Shown piece by piece: positions 29,330 through 38,214 of a stretch of DNA of 64,000 nucleotides (position 1 is the first letter of the stretch; every line of letters starts with the position of its first letter). The notes beneath the pieces were generated by a model. The model was not told where the DNA came from and ran no database searches. It saw only the letters and a list, made by a program, of their open reading frames with translations. This stretch comes from AP-15 sp963788085 (GTDB lineage Bacteria; Pseudomonadota; Alphaproteobacteria; ATCC43930; CGMCC-115725). The stretch lies in NCBI GenBank assembly GCA_963788085.1, contig CAWBFS010000060.1, forward strand, positions 11,239 through 75,238. Reading direction: 5' to 3'. The translations under genes and the position numbers were made by a program.

Positions 29330-31147
29330 ATGGCTGCCACCCGCCGTCTCGCCGCAATCCTCGCCGCCGATGTCGCGGGCTACAGTCGGCTGATGGGCGC
29401 AGACGAGGAGGGCACGCTCGAACGCCTCAAAGCACTGCGCCGCGATCTCCTCGATCCGAAGATAGCCGAGCATCATGGTCGTATTGTCAAGACCGCCGGC
29501 GACGGGCTGCTGGTGGAGTTTGCGAGCGTCGTCGATGCGGTGCGCTGCGCGGTCGCGGTGCAGCAGGCGATGCCCGAGCGCGACACCGGCATCGGAGCGG
29601 ACAACCGCATCGAGTTCCGCATCGGCATCAATCTCGGCGATGTGATCGTCGAGGGCGACGACCTCTACGGCGATGGCGTCAACATCGCCGCGCGGATCGA
29701 AGCCCTGGCCGATGCCGGGCGCGGTGTTCGTCTCCCATACGGTTTATGATCACGTGCGCGACCGGCTGCCCTTCCTCTTCGAGGATCTGGGCGAGCAGCA
29801 GGTCAAAAATATCGCCCGGCCCGTGCGCGTCTACCGGGTCCGCGCGACCCTCACCCACCCCGTCGCTAACGCGCCGGGGTCGCCCCTCTCCCGCAATGCG
29901 GGAGAGGGTGCCGAACGCCAGAGGCATGAGGCGGGTGAGGGTAGTTCGCCGGCCCTCGCCCTCCCCGACAAGCCGTCGATCGCGGTGCTGCCCGTTCGCC
30001 AATCTGAGCGGCGATCCGGAGCAGGAATATTTCGCCGACGGCATGGTCGAGGAGATCATCACCGCGCTCTCCCGCATCCGCTGGCTCTTCGTCATCGCCC
30101 GCAATTCGAGCTTCACGTACAAGGGCCAAGCGATCGACGTGAAGCAGGTCGGCCGCGAACTCGGCGTTCGGTACGTGCTCGAAGGCTCGGTGCGCAAGGC
30201 CGGCGGTCGCGTGCGCATTATCGGCCAGTTGATCGACGCGGTGACCGGCGCGCATCTGTGGGCCGATCGGTTCGACGGCTCGCTCGAAGATGTCTTCGAG
30301 CTTCAAGACAAGGTGGCCTCGAGCGTCGCCGGCGTGATCGAGCCGGCATTGCAGGCCGCCGAGACCGCCCGTTCGGCCGCCCGACCGACCGACGATCTGA
30401 CCGCCTACGACCTCTATCTGCGCGCCTCCGCGATGTTCTTGTCGTCGGCAAGGCAAATCCCCGAGGCGCTCCGTCTGATGGAGCAGGCGATCGAGCGCGA
30501 TCCGCGTTACGGGCCCGCGCTCGCCTGGGCTGCGGTCTGCTGTTATCGGCTGCTTCTTGACGGTCGGAGCGAAGATCCGGCGGCGGATCGCCGGAAGGGT
30601 GATCGATTTCGCCAGGCGAGCCCTGGAAGTGGCCGGCGACGACCCGGGCATCCTGGCGAATGCCGCCCTCGCACTGGCATATTTCGGCGAGGACATCGGC
30701 GCCATGATGGCGTTGGTCGATCGTGCCCTGGCGCTCAACCCGAATTTCGCGCGCGGCTGGCACATCAGCGGCATTCTCAGGCTTATGGGCGGGCCAGCCC
30801 GACATCGCGATCGAGCATGTCGAAGTCGCGCTGCGCCTCAGCCCCCGCGCCCGCATCGGCACGTCGCTCGCTGCAATCAGGCGCCGCGCATTTCTTCGCT
30901 CGCCGCTTCGACGAGGCGGTGCCGAAGCTGCTCCTCGCGATCCAGGATGATCCAAGCTTCTCGCATCCATATCAGTTGTCTCGCCGCCTGCTACGCCCAT
31001 ATGGGACGGCTCGACGACGCGCGGGAAATCGTCGGGCGGCTGCGGGCCATTACCTCTGTCGTGACACCGGACGTCAGCTACCTGCGGAACGCCGAACACC
31101 GCGAGCTGTTCCTGTCGGGCCTCCGCTTGGCGGCCGGCGAGACATGA
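29330..31147 (+). CDS. Class III adenylate/guanylate cyclase with TolB-like and TPR regions
   Basis: Cytosolic nucleotide cyclase multidomain protein. The class III cyclase domain (about residues 5-170) has ILAADVAGYSRLMGADEEGT and KTAGDGLLVEFASVVDA, with metal Asp residues in ADVAGYS and GDGLL, plus YGDGVNIAARIEALADAG. A linker containing a palindrome-derived insert (29848-29941) leads to a TolB-N-like segment (DKPSIAVLPFANLSGDPEQ, ADGMVEEIITALSRI, LEGSVRKAGGRVRI) and a TPR tail (FARRALEVAGDDPGIL and following). Frame changes lie near 29725, 29990, 30570, 30790, 30880 and 30960. This architecture is frequent in Bradyrhizobium-type genomes; the signal sensed is unknown. Confidence 0.85.
29848..29941 (+). 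repeat. Palindromic element inside cyclase gene (coding)
   Basis: Outer arms CCCTCACCC (29848-29856) and GGGTGAGGG (29933-29941), inner arms CCCTCTCCCGCA (29884-29895) and TGCGGGAGAGGG (29897-29908). It is read in frame as LTHPV, GSPLSRNAGEG and EAGEG, matching the scpA copy in frame and orientation. Confidence 0.85.
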
Positions 31148-31534
31148 GCCAGACCCGCCGTCTCGCCGCGATCCTCGCCGCCGATGTGGCGGGGTATTCG
31201 CGGCTGATAGGGGCGGACGAGGAAGGCACGCTCGAACGTTTCGAAAGCGCTGCGCCGCGAGCTCCTCGATCCGAAGATCGCCGAGCACCAGGGCCGCATC
31301 GTCAAGACCACGGCGACGGCGTGCTGGTGGAGTTTTGCCAGCGTCGTGGATGCGGTGCGCTGTGCGGTCGAGGTGCAGCAGGCGATGCCCGAGCGGAATG
31401 CGGGTTTCGGAGCAGACAGCCGCATCGAATTGCGCATCGGCATCATCGCGGCGCGGATCGCTCTACTTGTCGGGTCTGTGGCCGGTGACGGGAGAGGCGG
31501 TATGACGGAATTTTGCGGCTTGCCGAGCCGTTAG
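31144..31534 (+). pseudogene. Truncated tandem cyclase copy
   Basis: It begins MSQTRRLAAILAADVAGYSR with an ATG overlapping the stop of the preceding cyclase (ATGA). After frame correction the first 105 residues parallel that cyclase closely (LLDPKIAEHQGRIVKTTGDG, then VRCAVEVQQAMPERNAGFG). The sequence then jumps from RIGI straight to IAARI, losing about 20 residues that include the expected DLYGDGVN segment, and ends soon after. There are no TolB or TPR regions. Probably a decayed duplicate; extra bases lie near 31245 and 31310. Confidence 0.75.
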
Positions 31535-31561
31535 AATTGGTTAGAATATCCAACTAGTCTA
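31531..31561 (+). promoter_or_regulatory. Putative operator/promoter of the toxin-antitoxin pair
   Basis: A direct repeat TTAGAAT (31531-31537 and 31541-31547) and an inverted TTGG/CCAA pair (31537-31540, 31550-31553) sit immediately before the ATG at 31563 in an otherwise GC-rich region. Antitoxins of the Phd type usually bind such sites to repress their own operon. Confidence 0.5.
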
Positions 31562-31562
31562 A

Positions 31563-31817
31563 ATGATCGGTCGGGCGATGATTACCGTGGGAGCCTTCGA
31601 GGCGAAAACGCACCTTTCGAGCCTCCTAGACCGGGTAGCCGGCGGTGAGGAAGTGGTGATAACCAAGCACGGCAAGCCTGTAGCCCGGCTGGTGAGTGCG
31701 GCGCGGATCGACCGCGAACGTGTCCGCGAGGCATTCGAAAAACTCAAGTTGCTGCGCAAGCGAACGACGCTCGGCGGGCTCTCCTGGCAGGAGCTTCGGG
31801 ACATAGGGCGTCGGTGA
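31563..31817 (+). CDS. Antitoxin, Phd/YefM family
   Basis: DNA-binding antitoxin of a type II pair. The N-terminal Phd fold is visible: MITVGAFEAKTHLSSLLDRV, then GEEVVITKHGKPVARLV, the classic signature. A charged C-terminus (ERVREAFEKLKLLRKRT) would wrap the toxin. It has 84 residues from the ATG at 31563, or 79 from the ATG at 31578, which matches the family N-terminus better. It overlaps the toxin GTG by four bases. Confidence 0.9.
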   Translation: MIGRAMITVGAFEAKTHLSSLLDRVAGGEEVVITKHGKPVARLVSAARIDRERVREAFEKLKLLRKRTTLGGLSWQELRDIGRR

Positions 31818-32228
31818 GCGCCCTCGTCATCGAACTCATCCGCGGCGCTCAGCTGGTGTTTCGAAGACGAGGCTTCTCCGAGTTCGGACGCCCTGTTCGA
31901 ACAGGTTCGCGATCATGGCGCACTCGTTCCCGGGCTTTGGCATCTGGAAGTTGCCAACGTTCTTCTGCAAGCGGAGAAGCGTGGCCGGATCACCACGGCC
32001 GACGTCGCGATGCGCCTCGAACTGATTGCGGAATTGCCAATCACGACCGACAACGAAACGACCACGCGCGCCTGGCGTGAGATCCTTGCGCTGGCGAGAG
32101 CCGAGGGACTGACGACCTACGATGCCACGTATTTGGAGCTTGCGATCCGCCGCGGTCTTCCGCTGATGACCAAGGACGCGGCACTCATCGCCGCGGCCGG
32201 GCGAAGCGGCGTCGCGATTGCCGCCTGA
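31814..32228 (+). CDS. Toxin, VapC/PIN-domain ribonuclease (one frameshift)
   Basis: PIN-fold endoribonuclease toxin neutralised by the upstream antitoxin. Removing one extra A near 31833 gives VIDSSAALSWCFEDE, holding the first catalytic Asp. WHLEVANVLLQAEKRGRI follows with the conserved Glu, then YDATYLELAIRRGLPLMTKD with the two remaining Asp residues. GTG start, about 137 residues. PIN toxins paired with Phd-type antitoxins are common. Target RNA unknown. The frameshift may be a sequencing error or a natural inactivation; the former fits the rest of the window. Confidence 0.88.
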
Positions 32229-32298
32229 CGTCGGACCGCGCAGGGCAACCGGCGCGGGCTGTGGTCCCGAAGACCCGCGCAAGATGGGAGAAGGTGAA

Positions 32299-33117
32299 AT
32301 GCTGATCGTCGATGCACAGGTTCATATCTGGGGCGCCGATACGCCGGAGCGGCCTTGGCCGGCCGGGCGCAGCTCGCCGCATCGGCCACAGCCCTTCTCA
32401 AAGGACGATCTACTGAAGGAGATGGATGCGGCCGGGGTGGCGCGGGTCGTGATCGTGCCGCCGTCCTGGGAGGGCGATCGCAACGATCTGGCGCTGGAAG
32501 CGGCACGCCTTCATCCCGACCGCTTCGCGGTGATGGGCCGGCCGCCGGCGGCGGCTCGCTCGCTGAGCGATTGGCGCGATCAGCCGGGCATGCTCGGTCT
32601 CCGGGTCACGTCGAACACGGCCGAGGCGCGGGCATTGTTCGACGATCCCGCGGGCTGGGTGTGGAACGAGGCGGAGCGCGCCGGGCTCCCGGTCATGGTC
32701 TCGCCGTCAGGCTTGCTGCCGCAGGTCGACCGCATTGCCGAGTATCATCCCGAACTCAAACTCGTCATCGACCATCTGGCGCTGCTGCGGGCCAAGGACA
32801 ATGGGGCGTTCGACGACCTGCCAAAGCTGTTGCGTTTGGCGCGGCTGCCCAACGTCGCGGTCAAGGCCTCGGCATTGCCGGCCTATTCGAGCCACGATTA
32901 CCCCTATTACAATTTGCACCCCTACCTGCGCCGGGTGTTCGACGCCTTCGGCCCGCGCCGAATGTTCTGGGGCACCGATTTGACCCGGCTGCCGTGCACC
33001 TACCGCCAGGCGATCACCTTGTTCACCGAAGAGCTGCCATGGCTCTCTTCGGCAGACCAGGAGTGGGTTATGGGGCGGGCCGTCTGCGACTGGCTCGGCT
33101 GGCCACTCCCGCGCTGA
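32299..33117 (+). CDS. Amidohydrolase family protein (TIM-barrel, amidohydro-rel type 2)
   Basis: Predicted hydrolase or decarboxylase of the amidohydrolase-2 family. It shows the first strand MLIVDAQVHIWGADTPE, central RLHPDRFAVMGRPP and HPELKLVIDHLALL (His ligand), and the last strand RRMFWGTDLTRLPC with the catalytic Asp. The usual HxH of strand 1 appears as QVH, which occurs in this subfamily. 272 residues. The ATG at 32299 has GAGAAGG upstream; an in-frame ATG at 32284 is also available. Substrate unknown; neighbours suggest catabolism of a cyclic or aromatic compound. Confidence 0.82.
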   Translation: MLIVDAQVHIWGADTPERPWPAGRSSPHRPQPFSKDDLLKEMDAAGVARVVIVPPSWEGDRNDLALEAARLHPDRFAVMGRPPAAARSLSDWRDQPGMLGLRVTSNTAEARALFDDPAGWVWNEAERAGLPVMVSPSGLLPQVDRIAEYHPELKLVIDHLALLRAKDNGAFDDLPKLLRLARLPNVAVKASALPAYSSHDYPYYNLHPYLRRVFDAFGPRRMFWGTDLTRLPCTYRQAITLFTEELPWLSSADQEWVMGRAVCDWLGWPLPR

Positions 33118-33142
33118 GCTTCGCCCGGCGCGGCTCGGGCGG

Positions 33143-34296
33143 TTAGGCGATCACTTTGGCCTGTCGCAGATCCTCGAGGGTCGCGCGGTCATAGCTGAGG
33201 AGCCTCGAGAGCACCTCGTCGGTATGTTGACCCGGGGTAGGGACGGGGCCGACGCGGCCGGGGGTCTTCGACATCTTGATCGTGGCGCCCGGGAGGTACA
33301 TCTCGCCGGCGACCGGGTCCGGCATCTTGACCAGCATCTCGCGTTCCCAGAGATGCGGGTCCTCGGCGACCTGCGGGATCGTCTTGACCGGCGCCACCGG
33401 GATCTCGGCGTCGAGCAAGGTCTTGACGATATGGTCGACGGTGTTCTCGGCGCACCACGCCTCGACCGCCTTGCGGCGCGCGTCGCCGCGGCCGGCCCGA
33501 CTGGTCCAGCCTTCGGCGGCGACCTCCTTGTCGCCGGTCGCGATCTGCATGAGGCGCGTCGCCATCGCGCTGCCGGAGGCGGAGATGACGACATGGCCGT
33601 CCTTCGCCTGGAAGGGCGGGCCGGCCGGCTTCGCCGCCTTCTTCTCCTGTGGCGAGGTAATAGGACGTCGGGATCTCGACCATCGTCAGCGCCGAAATCC
33701 ATGAGGCAGCAATCGACCAGCTGGCCTTCGCCGGTGCGGTCGCGGTGGTGCAACGCGGCGAGCGTCCCGATTGTCGCGTGCAACGAGGTGTAGCGGTCGA
33801 CCAGCGAGGTTGCCGCGCCGAGCGGCGTCCCGACCGGCGCGCCGGTCAATGACATCAGCCCGCTCATCGCCTGGCCGAGCGGGTCGAAGGCCGGGCGCTC
33901 GCGATAGGGGCCGTATTGGCCGAACCCGGATACCGAGGTGAGGATAATGTCCGGCTTCAGCGCGCGCAGCTGGTCATAACCGAACCCCATCTTCGCCATT
34001 GTGCCGGGACGGAAATTTTCGAGCACGACATCCGCGGTCGGCACGAGCGCAGCGAAGACCTCCTTGCCGCGCGGCGTGCGCATGTCGAGGCAAAGGCTTT
34101 TCTTGCCGCGATTGTAGACCGAGAAATAGACGCTCTGGCCGCGCACCAGCGGCTCTGACCGCCGGGTCTCCTCGCCGCCCAATTTTTCGATCTTGATGAC
34201 CTCGGCGCCGAGATCGGAGAGGATCATGCCGCCGCGCGGACCTGCCTGGTACCGGGCCAGTTCGAGCACTCGCACGCCTTCGAGAGCCCCAGCCAT
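33143..34296 (-). CDS. CaiB/BaiF-type CoA transferase, family III (frameshifted)
   Basis: Transfers CoA between organic acids. The first half reads GALEGVRVLELARYQAGPRG, then LVPTADVVLENFRPGTMAKM and a segment LVDCCLMDFGADD that holds the catalytic Asp region. After frame changes near 33690 and 33560 the second half reads WCAENTVDHIVKTLLDAEIP and VPTPGQHTDEVLSRLLSYD, the family C-terminus. About 384 residues. The ATG at 34296 has GGAGGTGG upstream. It is convergent with the amidohydrolase and divergent from the following hydratase gene. Donor and acceptor acids unknown. Confidence 0.88.
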
Positions 34297-34383
34297 CACC
34301 ACCTCCCAAACCTGCGTCACGGTTGAGTGAACACCTGCTCCCGCGTAGTGTCAAACAATCGAGGAACGCGAAGGAGGCGCGCA

Positions 34384-35144
34384 ATGGCCTATGAGTACAT
34401 TCTGACGGAGCGTTTCGATGCGGTGGCCGTGATCACGCTCAATCGCCCCGACAAGCTCAACTCGCTGAGCTATCCACTGGTGCGGGAACTCGACGAGGCC
34501 CTGACCCAATACGAGGCGGATGACGACATCAAGGCCGTGATCCTGACCGGCGCCGGCGACCGGGCATTTTCCGCCGGTGCGGATATCCACGAGATGGCCG
34601 GGCTGAGTTCGGAGGAATTGGCCACTCGCGGGGAGGTGCGCGGCCGCGCGACTTGGCATATCGCGAATTTTGCCAAACCGCTGATCGGCGCGATCAACGG
34701 ACTGGCATACGGCGGGGCCGCATTGCTGAGCTCGACCCTCGATCTGCGGATCGGCTGCGAGCGCACCGCCTTCCGGTTTCTCGCAGCGAGCTACGGGCGG
34801 GTAAATTCCAGCTGGTCGTTGCCGCTGTTGGTCGGCCTGCCGAAGGCGAAAGAGCTGCTCTACACGGTCGGATGGTCACGTCCGAGGAGGCGGAGCGCAT
34901 CGGGCTTCTCAATCAGGTCGTCCCCGCCGCACGCCTGCTCGATACCTGCATCGAGATCGGGCAGATGATCGCCAAGAACGACGCGCGCATGGTCCAGGGC
35001 CTGAAGCGCCTGCTGCACGAGCAGATCGGGATGGGCTGGCGCGAGCGCTACGACAATGAAGAGCAAGCGCGCGCCACCTGGCTCGCCGCCGGCCACCCGC
35101 GCGAAGGCTTCAAGGATTTCCTCAGCCGCAAGGGATCAGCCTAA
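34384..35144 (+). CDS. Enoyl-CoA hydratase/isomerase family protein (one frameshift)
   Basis: Second crotonase-fold enzyme in the window. It has VAVITLNRPDKLNSLSYPLV at the N-terminus, AGDRAFSAGADIHEMAGL (first oxyanion loop) and NGLAYGGAALLSSTLDLR (second). A frame change near 34868 leads to GRMVTSEEAERIGLLNQVVP and a C-terminal helix. About 253 residues. The ATG at 34384 has GGAGG upstream. It is divergent from the CoA transferase, with 87 bases between them, enough for two promoters. Confidence 0.9.
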
Positions 35145-35148
35145 AGAA

Positions 35149-35215
35149 TGCACCACGGAGATCACGGAGAGTTATGCACGATCCTCCTCCGTGCACTCTG
35201 TGTCTCCGTGGTGAG
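35149..35215. repeat. Inverted repeat CACCACGGAG/CTCCGTGGTG
   Basis: The stem CACCACGGAGATCACGGAGA pairs imperfectly with TGTGTCTCCGTGGTG across a central AT-richer loop (GTTATGCACGATCC). It lies between two convergent genes and may act as a terminator for both. Repeats of this form are widespread between genes in many bacteria. Confidence 0.7.
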
Positions 35216-35217
35216 CT

Positions 35218-35803
35218 TTATCCCCGGATTTCCGGGTAATCGGTCACCACGACTTCTTCGCTGACAGTGTCGAGCACGGCGCAGCTCAATTGCCGGCCGT
35301 TGCCTTGGTCGCGCGCTTCGCCGGCTGAGCCCGGGTTGATCACCAGCACCTTGCCGACGCGGCGCACCAGCTGATGGTGGGTGTGGCCGTAGAGCACGAA
35401 ATCCGCTTCGGCCTCGCCGAACCGCGCCAGCTGGGAGTCGTGGGGGTAGACGTACGTCCCCTGCGGCTCCCATGGGGTCGAGTGGACGAGGAGCAGCTTC
35501 TTGCCGCCGACATCCAGTTCGAGCCGTTTGGGCCGCTCGCGCGAGCCACCGGAGCAGCGACCGGTCGATCCAGTCGGGCTGGCGCGCGCGGACGCCATGC
35601 GGGCCGAGAAAACCCTCCTCGTGGTTACCGAGAATGGTGTGGACGCCGCGGTCCTTCAGAAGGCGTACGACCTCGTTCGAGAAGCGGTATTCGTAGATGC
35701 TGTCGCCGAGGCAGATCAGCTCGTCGGCATCGCCGAGTATTTCCAACGCCTGCAGCAAGCCGGCGTGGTTGCAGTGCACGTCTGAGACGATGCCGATCTT
35801 CAA
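35218..35803 (-). CDS. Metallophosphoesterase, YfcE-like (one frameshift)
   Basis: Calcineurin-like phosphodiesterase with a binuclear metal site. The first motif is MKIGIVSDVHCN (D-x-H), then ICLGDSIYEY (GD), TILGNHEEGF (GNH), and, after a frame change near 35545, VHSTPWEP and LYGHTHHQL (GHTH) followed by INPGSAGEARDQ. About 195 residues. The order of motifs matches YfcE/MJ0936-type enzymes. It overlaps the MaoC gene by four bases and is the second gene of that operon. Confidence 0.9.
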
Positions 35804-36276
35804 GAATGGCTCCGGCGCGCGATTATGTTCATCGGCTTCAGGCTCATGACGATCTTTCCGTCCTGGTTCAGCACCTCGATCAGGGTGCGCACCATGCCTC
35901 GGTCGGGTTTTGAACGCGAGGGCGTCGCTTCGAGGACCGAGACCCGGATGCGCAATACGTCCCCGGGCCGAACCGGGTTCAGCCAGCGCAGTTCGTCGAT
36001 GCCGGGCGAGGCGAGGCTCGCGCCGCCCTTCGGCAGAAAATTGTCGGCGAGGAGCCGCATCATCATCGCGCCGGTATGCCAGCCGCTGGCGATCAGGCCG
36101 CCAAAGCGGCCGCGCTTTGCCGCCTCAGGGTCGACATGCATGGCCTGCGGGTCGAAGCGGCGGGCGAACTCGAGGATTTCGGCCTCGTCGACCCGGATCT
36201 CCCCGTACTCGAATACGGCGCCCGGAATGTAGTCCTCGAAATAACGGTCTTTGGAATCCGTTGGGGTCAATGACAC
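35800..36276 (-). CDS. MaoC-like (R)-specific enoyl-CoA hydratase
   Basis: Hot-dog-fold protein acting on acyl-CoA double bonds. Recognised by ILEFARRFDPQAMHVDPEAA (catalytic Asp and His) and FGGLIASGWHTGAMMMRLL, then ELRWLNPVRPGDVLRIRVSV, the family pattern. 158 residues from the ATG at 36276. Its end overlaps the phosphoesterase start. It is divergent from the GMC oxidoreductase gene; a repeat lies in between. Confidence 0.92.
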   Translation of the reverse strand: MSLTPTDSKDRYFEDYIPGAVFEYGEIRVDEAEILEFARRFDPQAMHVDPEAAKRGRFGGLIASGWHTGAMMMRLLADNFLPKGGASLASPGIDELRWLNPVRPGDVLRIRVSVLEATPSRSKPDRGMVRTLIEVLNQDGKIVMSLKPMNIIARRSHS

Positions 36277-36282
36277 CTCTCT

Positions 36283-36376
36283 CCGTCATGGCCGGGCTTG
36301 ACCCGGCCATCCACGATTGCATTACATCATAGTTACAGGAAAGTCGTGGATGCGCGGGTCAAGCCCGCGCATGACG
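36283..36376. repeat. REP-like inverted repeat, GTCATGGCCGGGCTTGACC family
   Basis: The left arm CCGTCATGGCCGGGCTTGAC and right arm GGGTCAAGCCCGCGCATGACG flank a second inner pair (CCATCCACGA and TCGTGGATG) around an AT-rich centre. This is a larger relative of the copies at 11405 and 24361. Confidence 0.85.
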
Positions 36377-36399
36377 AAGCGGACCTGAGAGGGAGGGAG

Positions 36400-38109
36400 A
36401 TGACCTACGATTACATCATTGTCGGCGGCGGGTCGGCGGGGTCGGTCATGGCAAACCGGCTCTCTGCCAAAAGCAGCAACAAGGTCCTGCTGTGCGAGGC
36501 CGGCCAGGACACGCCGCACGGCAAGGTGCCTCCGGAAATTCTCGACAGCTACCCGGGCACCGCCTATTTCGACCCGCGCTTTCACTGGACCGAGCTCAAG
36601 GTCCACACCGAGGTCATCTCGCACAACCGCCCCGAGGAGGACCGCCCGCCGCTGCGCAAATACGAGCAGGCGCGGGTGCTGGGCGGCGGCTCGTCGATCA
36701 ACGGCCAGCTCGCCAATCGCGGCGCGCCGACCGATTACGACGAATGGGAGGCGCGCGGCGCTGCCGGGTGGAACTGGAACGCGGTGCTGCCCTATTTCAA
36801 AAAAGTCGAACGCGACATGGATTTCGACGGGCCGTGGCACGGCAAGGACGGCCGCATCCCGGTCCGCCGCATCTTCCCCGATCTGTGGAACGGCCACGCC
36901 AAGGCGGTCGCCAGGGCGTTCGAAGAGGCCGGTTATCCCTTCATCCAGGACCAGAACGCCGAGTTCAAGGACGGCTATTTCCCGATCACGATCTCAAACC
37001 TCTACGACCGTCGTGTCTCGGCGGCGATCGGCTATCTCGATCCGGGAACCCGGCTGCGCGAGCAATCTGACGATCTCGGCGCTGACGCAGGTCAAGGAGC
37101 TGGTGTTCGAGGGGACGCGCTGCGTCGGCATCAAGGCGCTGGTCGACGGCAAGGAAACCGACTTCCTGCGGTGGCGAAGTCATCGTCTCGTCGGGCGCGA
37201 TCCACTCGCCGGCGCATCTGTTGCGCGCCGGAGTCGGGCCGGCCGGCCACCTCCGCGATCTCGGGATCGAGGTCGTGGCGCATGTTCCGGGGGTCGGGCA
37301 GCGGCTGATGGACCACCCGTCGATATCGGTCTCCTCCTTCATCAAGCCCGAGTACCGGCTCAACGGCCTGACCCGGCGGCACATCCTGCTCGGCGCTGCG
37401 CTATTCCTCCGGGATCGGCGGCGCGCCGCCCGGCGACATGTTCGTCGCCGGCGTCAGCAAATCCGCCTGGCATGCGGTCGGCGAGCAGATCGGCTCGTTG
37501 CTCGCCGCCGTCTACAAGACGTTTTCGGAAACCGGCCAGGTCAAGCTCGCCTCGCGCGATTGGCGGGCCGAGCCGATCGTCGAGTTCAACCTGTTGTCCG
37601 ACCGGCGCGATCTCGAACGGCTGATGGACGCTTTCCGGCGGCTCGGCGCGATGCAGATCAGCGCCGCCTTGCGCGAGGCGACCAGCGACCCGTTTCCGGC
37701 GAGCTATACCGAGCGCGTCCGCAAGATCGGCGTCGTCAACCCCAAGAACAAGATGATCACCGATGTGATCGCGAAACTGCTCGACGGCCCGCCTTGGCTG
37801 CGGCGCATGATGATCGAGAAGGTCATCGTCGAGGGCTACCGGTTCGACGAACTGATGCGCGACGACGAGGCGCTCGAGGACTTCATCCGCAAGGCCGCGA
37901 TCGGGGTGTGGCACGCGACCTGCACCTGCCGCATGGGAGCCGAGGACGACCCGATGGCGGTGACCGACAATCAGGGCCGGGTGCGCGGCGTCGGCGGTCT
38001 GCGCGTCGTCGATGCTTCGCTGTTCCCGGCGGTGCCGTGCGCCAACACCAACTTCCCGACCCTGATGACCGCCGAGAAAATCGCCGACGCGATGCTCGCC
38101 GTGACGTAA
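36400..38109 (+). CDS. GMC-family FAD oxidoreductase (three frameshifts)
   Basis: Choline-dehydrogenase-like flavoenzyme that oxidises an alcohol. The N-terminal FAD motif YDYIIVGGGSAGSVMANRLS is followed by ARVLGGGSSINGQLANRG (GMC signature 1), and after shifts by VIVSSGAIHSPAHLLRAGVG (GMC signature 2). The C-terminus has GVWHATCTCRMGAEDDPMAV with the active-site His, and VVDASLFPAVPCANTNFPTL. Extra single bases near 37062, 37172 and 37393 break the frame. About 569 residues. The ATG at 36400 has GAGGGAGGGAG upstream. Substrate unknown. Confidence 0.92.
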
Positions 38110-38110
38110 A

Positions 38111-38199
38111 TGTCATTGCGAGGAGCGCAGCGACGAAGCAATCTCGCGACGTCGAGCGCGGGCTGGCCCCAGATTGCTTCGCTCCGCTCGCAATGACAG
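38111..38199. repeat. CGTCATTGCGAG-family inverted repeat, copy 2
   Basis: Left arm TGTCATTGCGAGGAGCGCAG with GAAGCAATCTCG; right arm AGATTGCTTCGCTCCGCTCG and CGCAATGACA. It fills the gap between the GMC and luciferase-like genes. Confidence 0.88.
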
Positions 38200-38214
38200 C
38201 GCGAGGAGCGGGCG

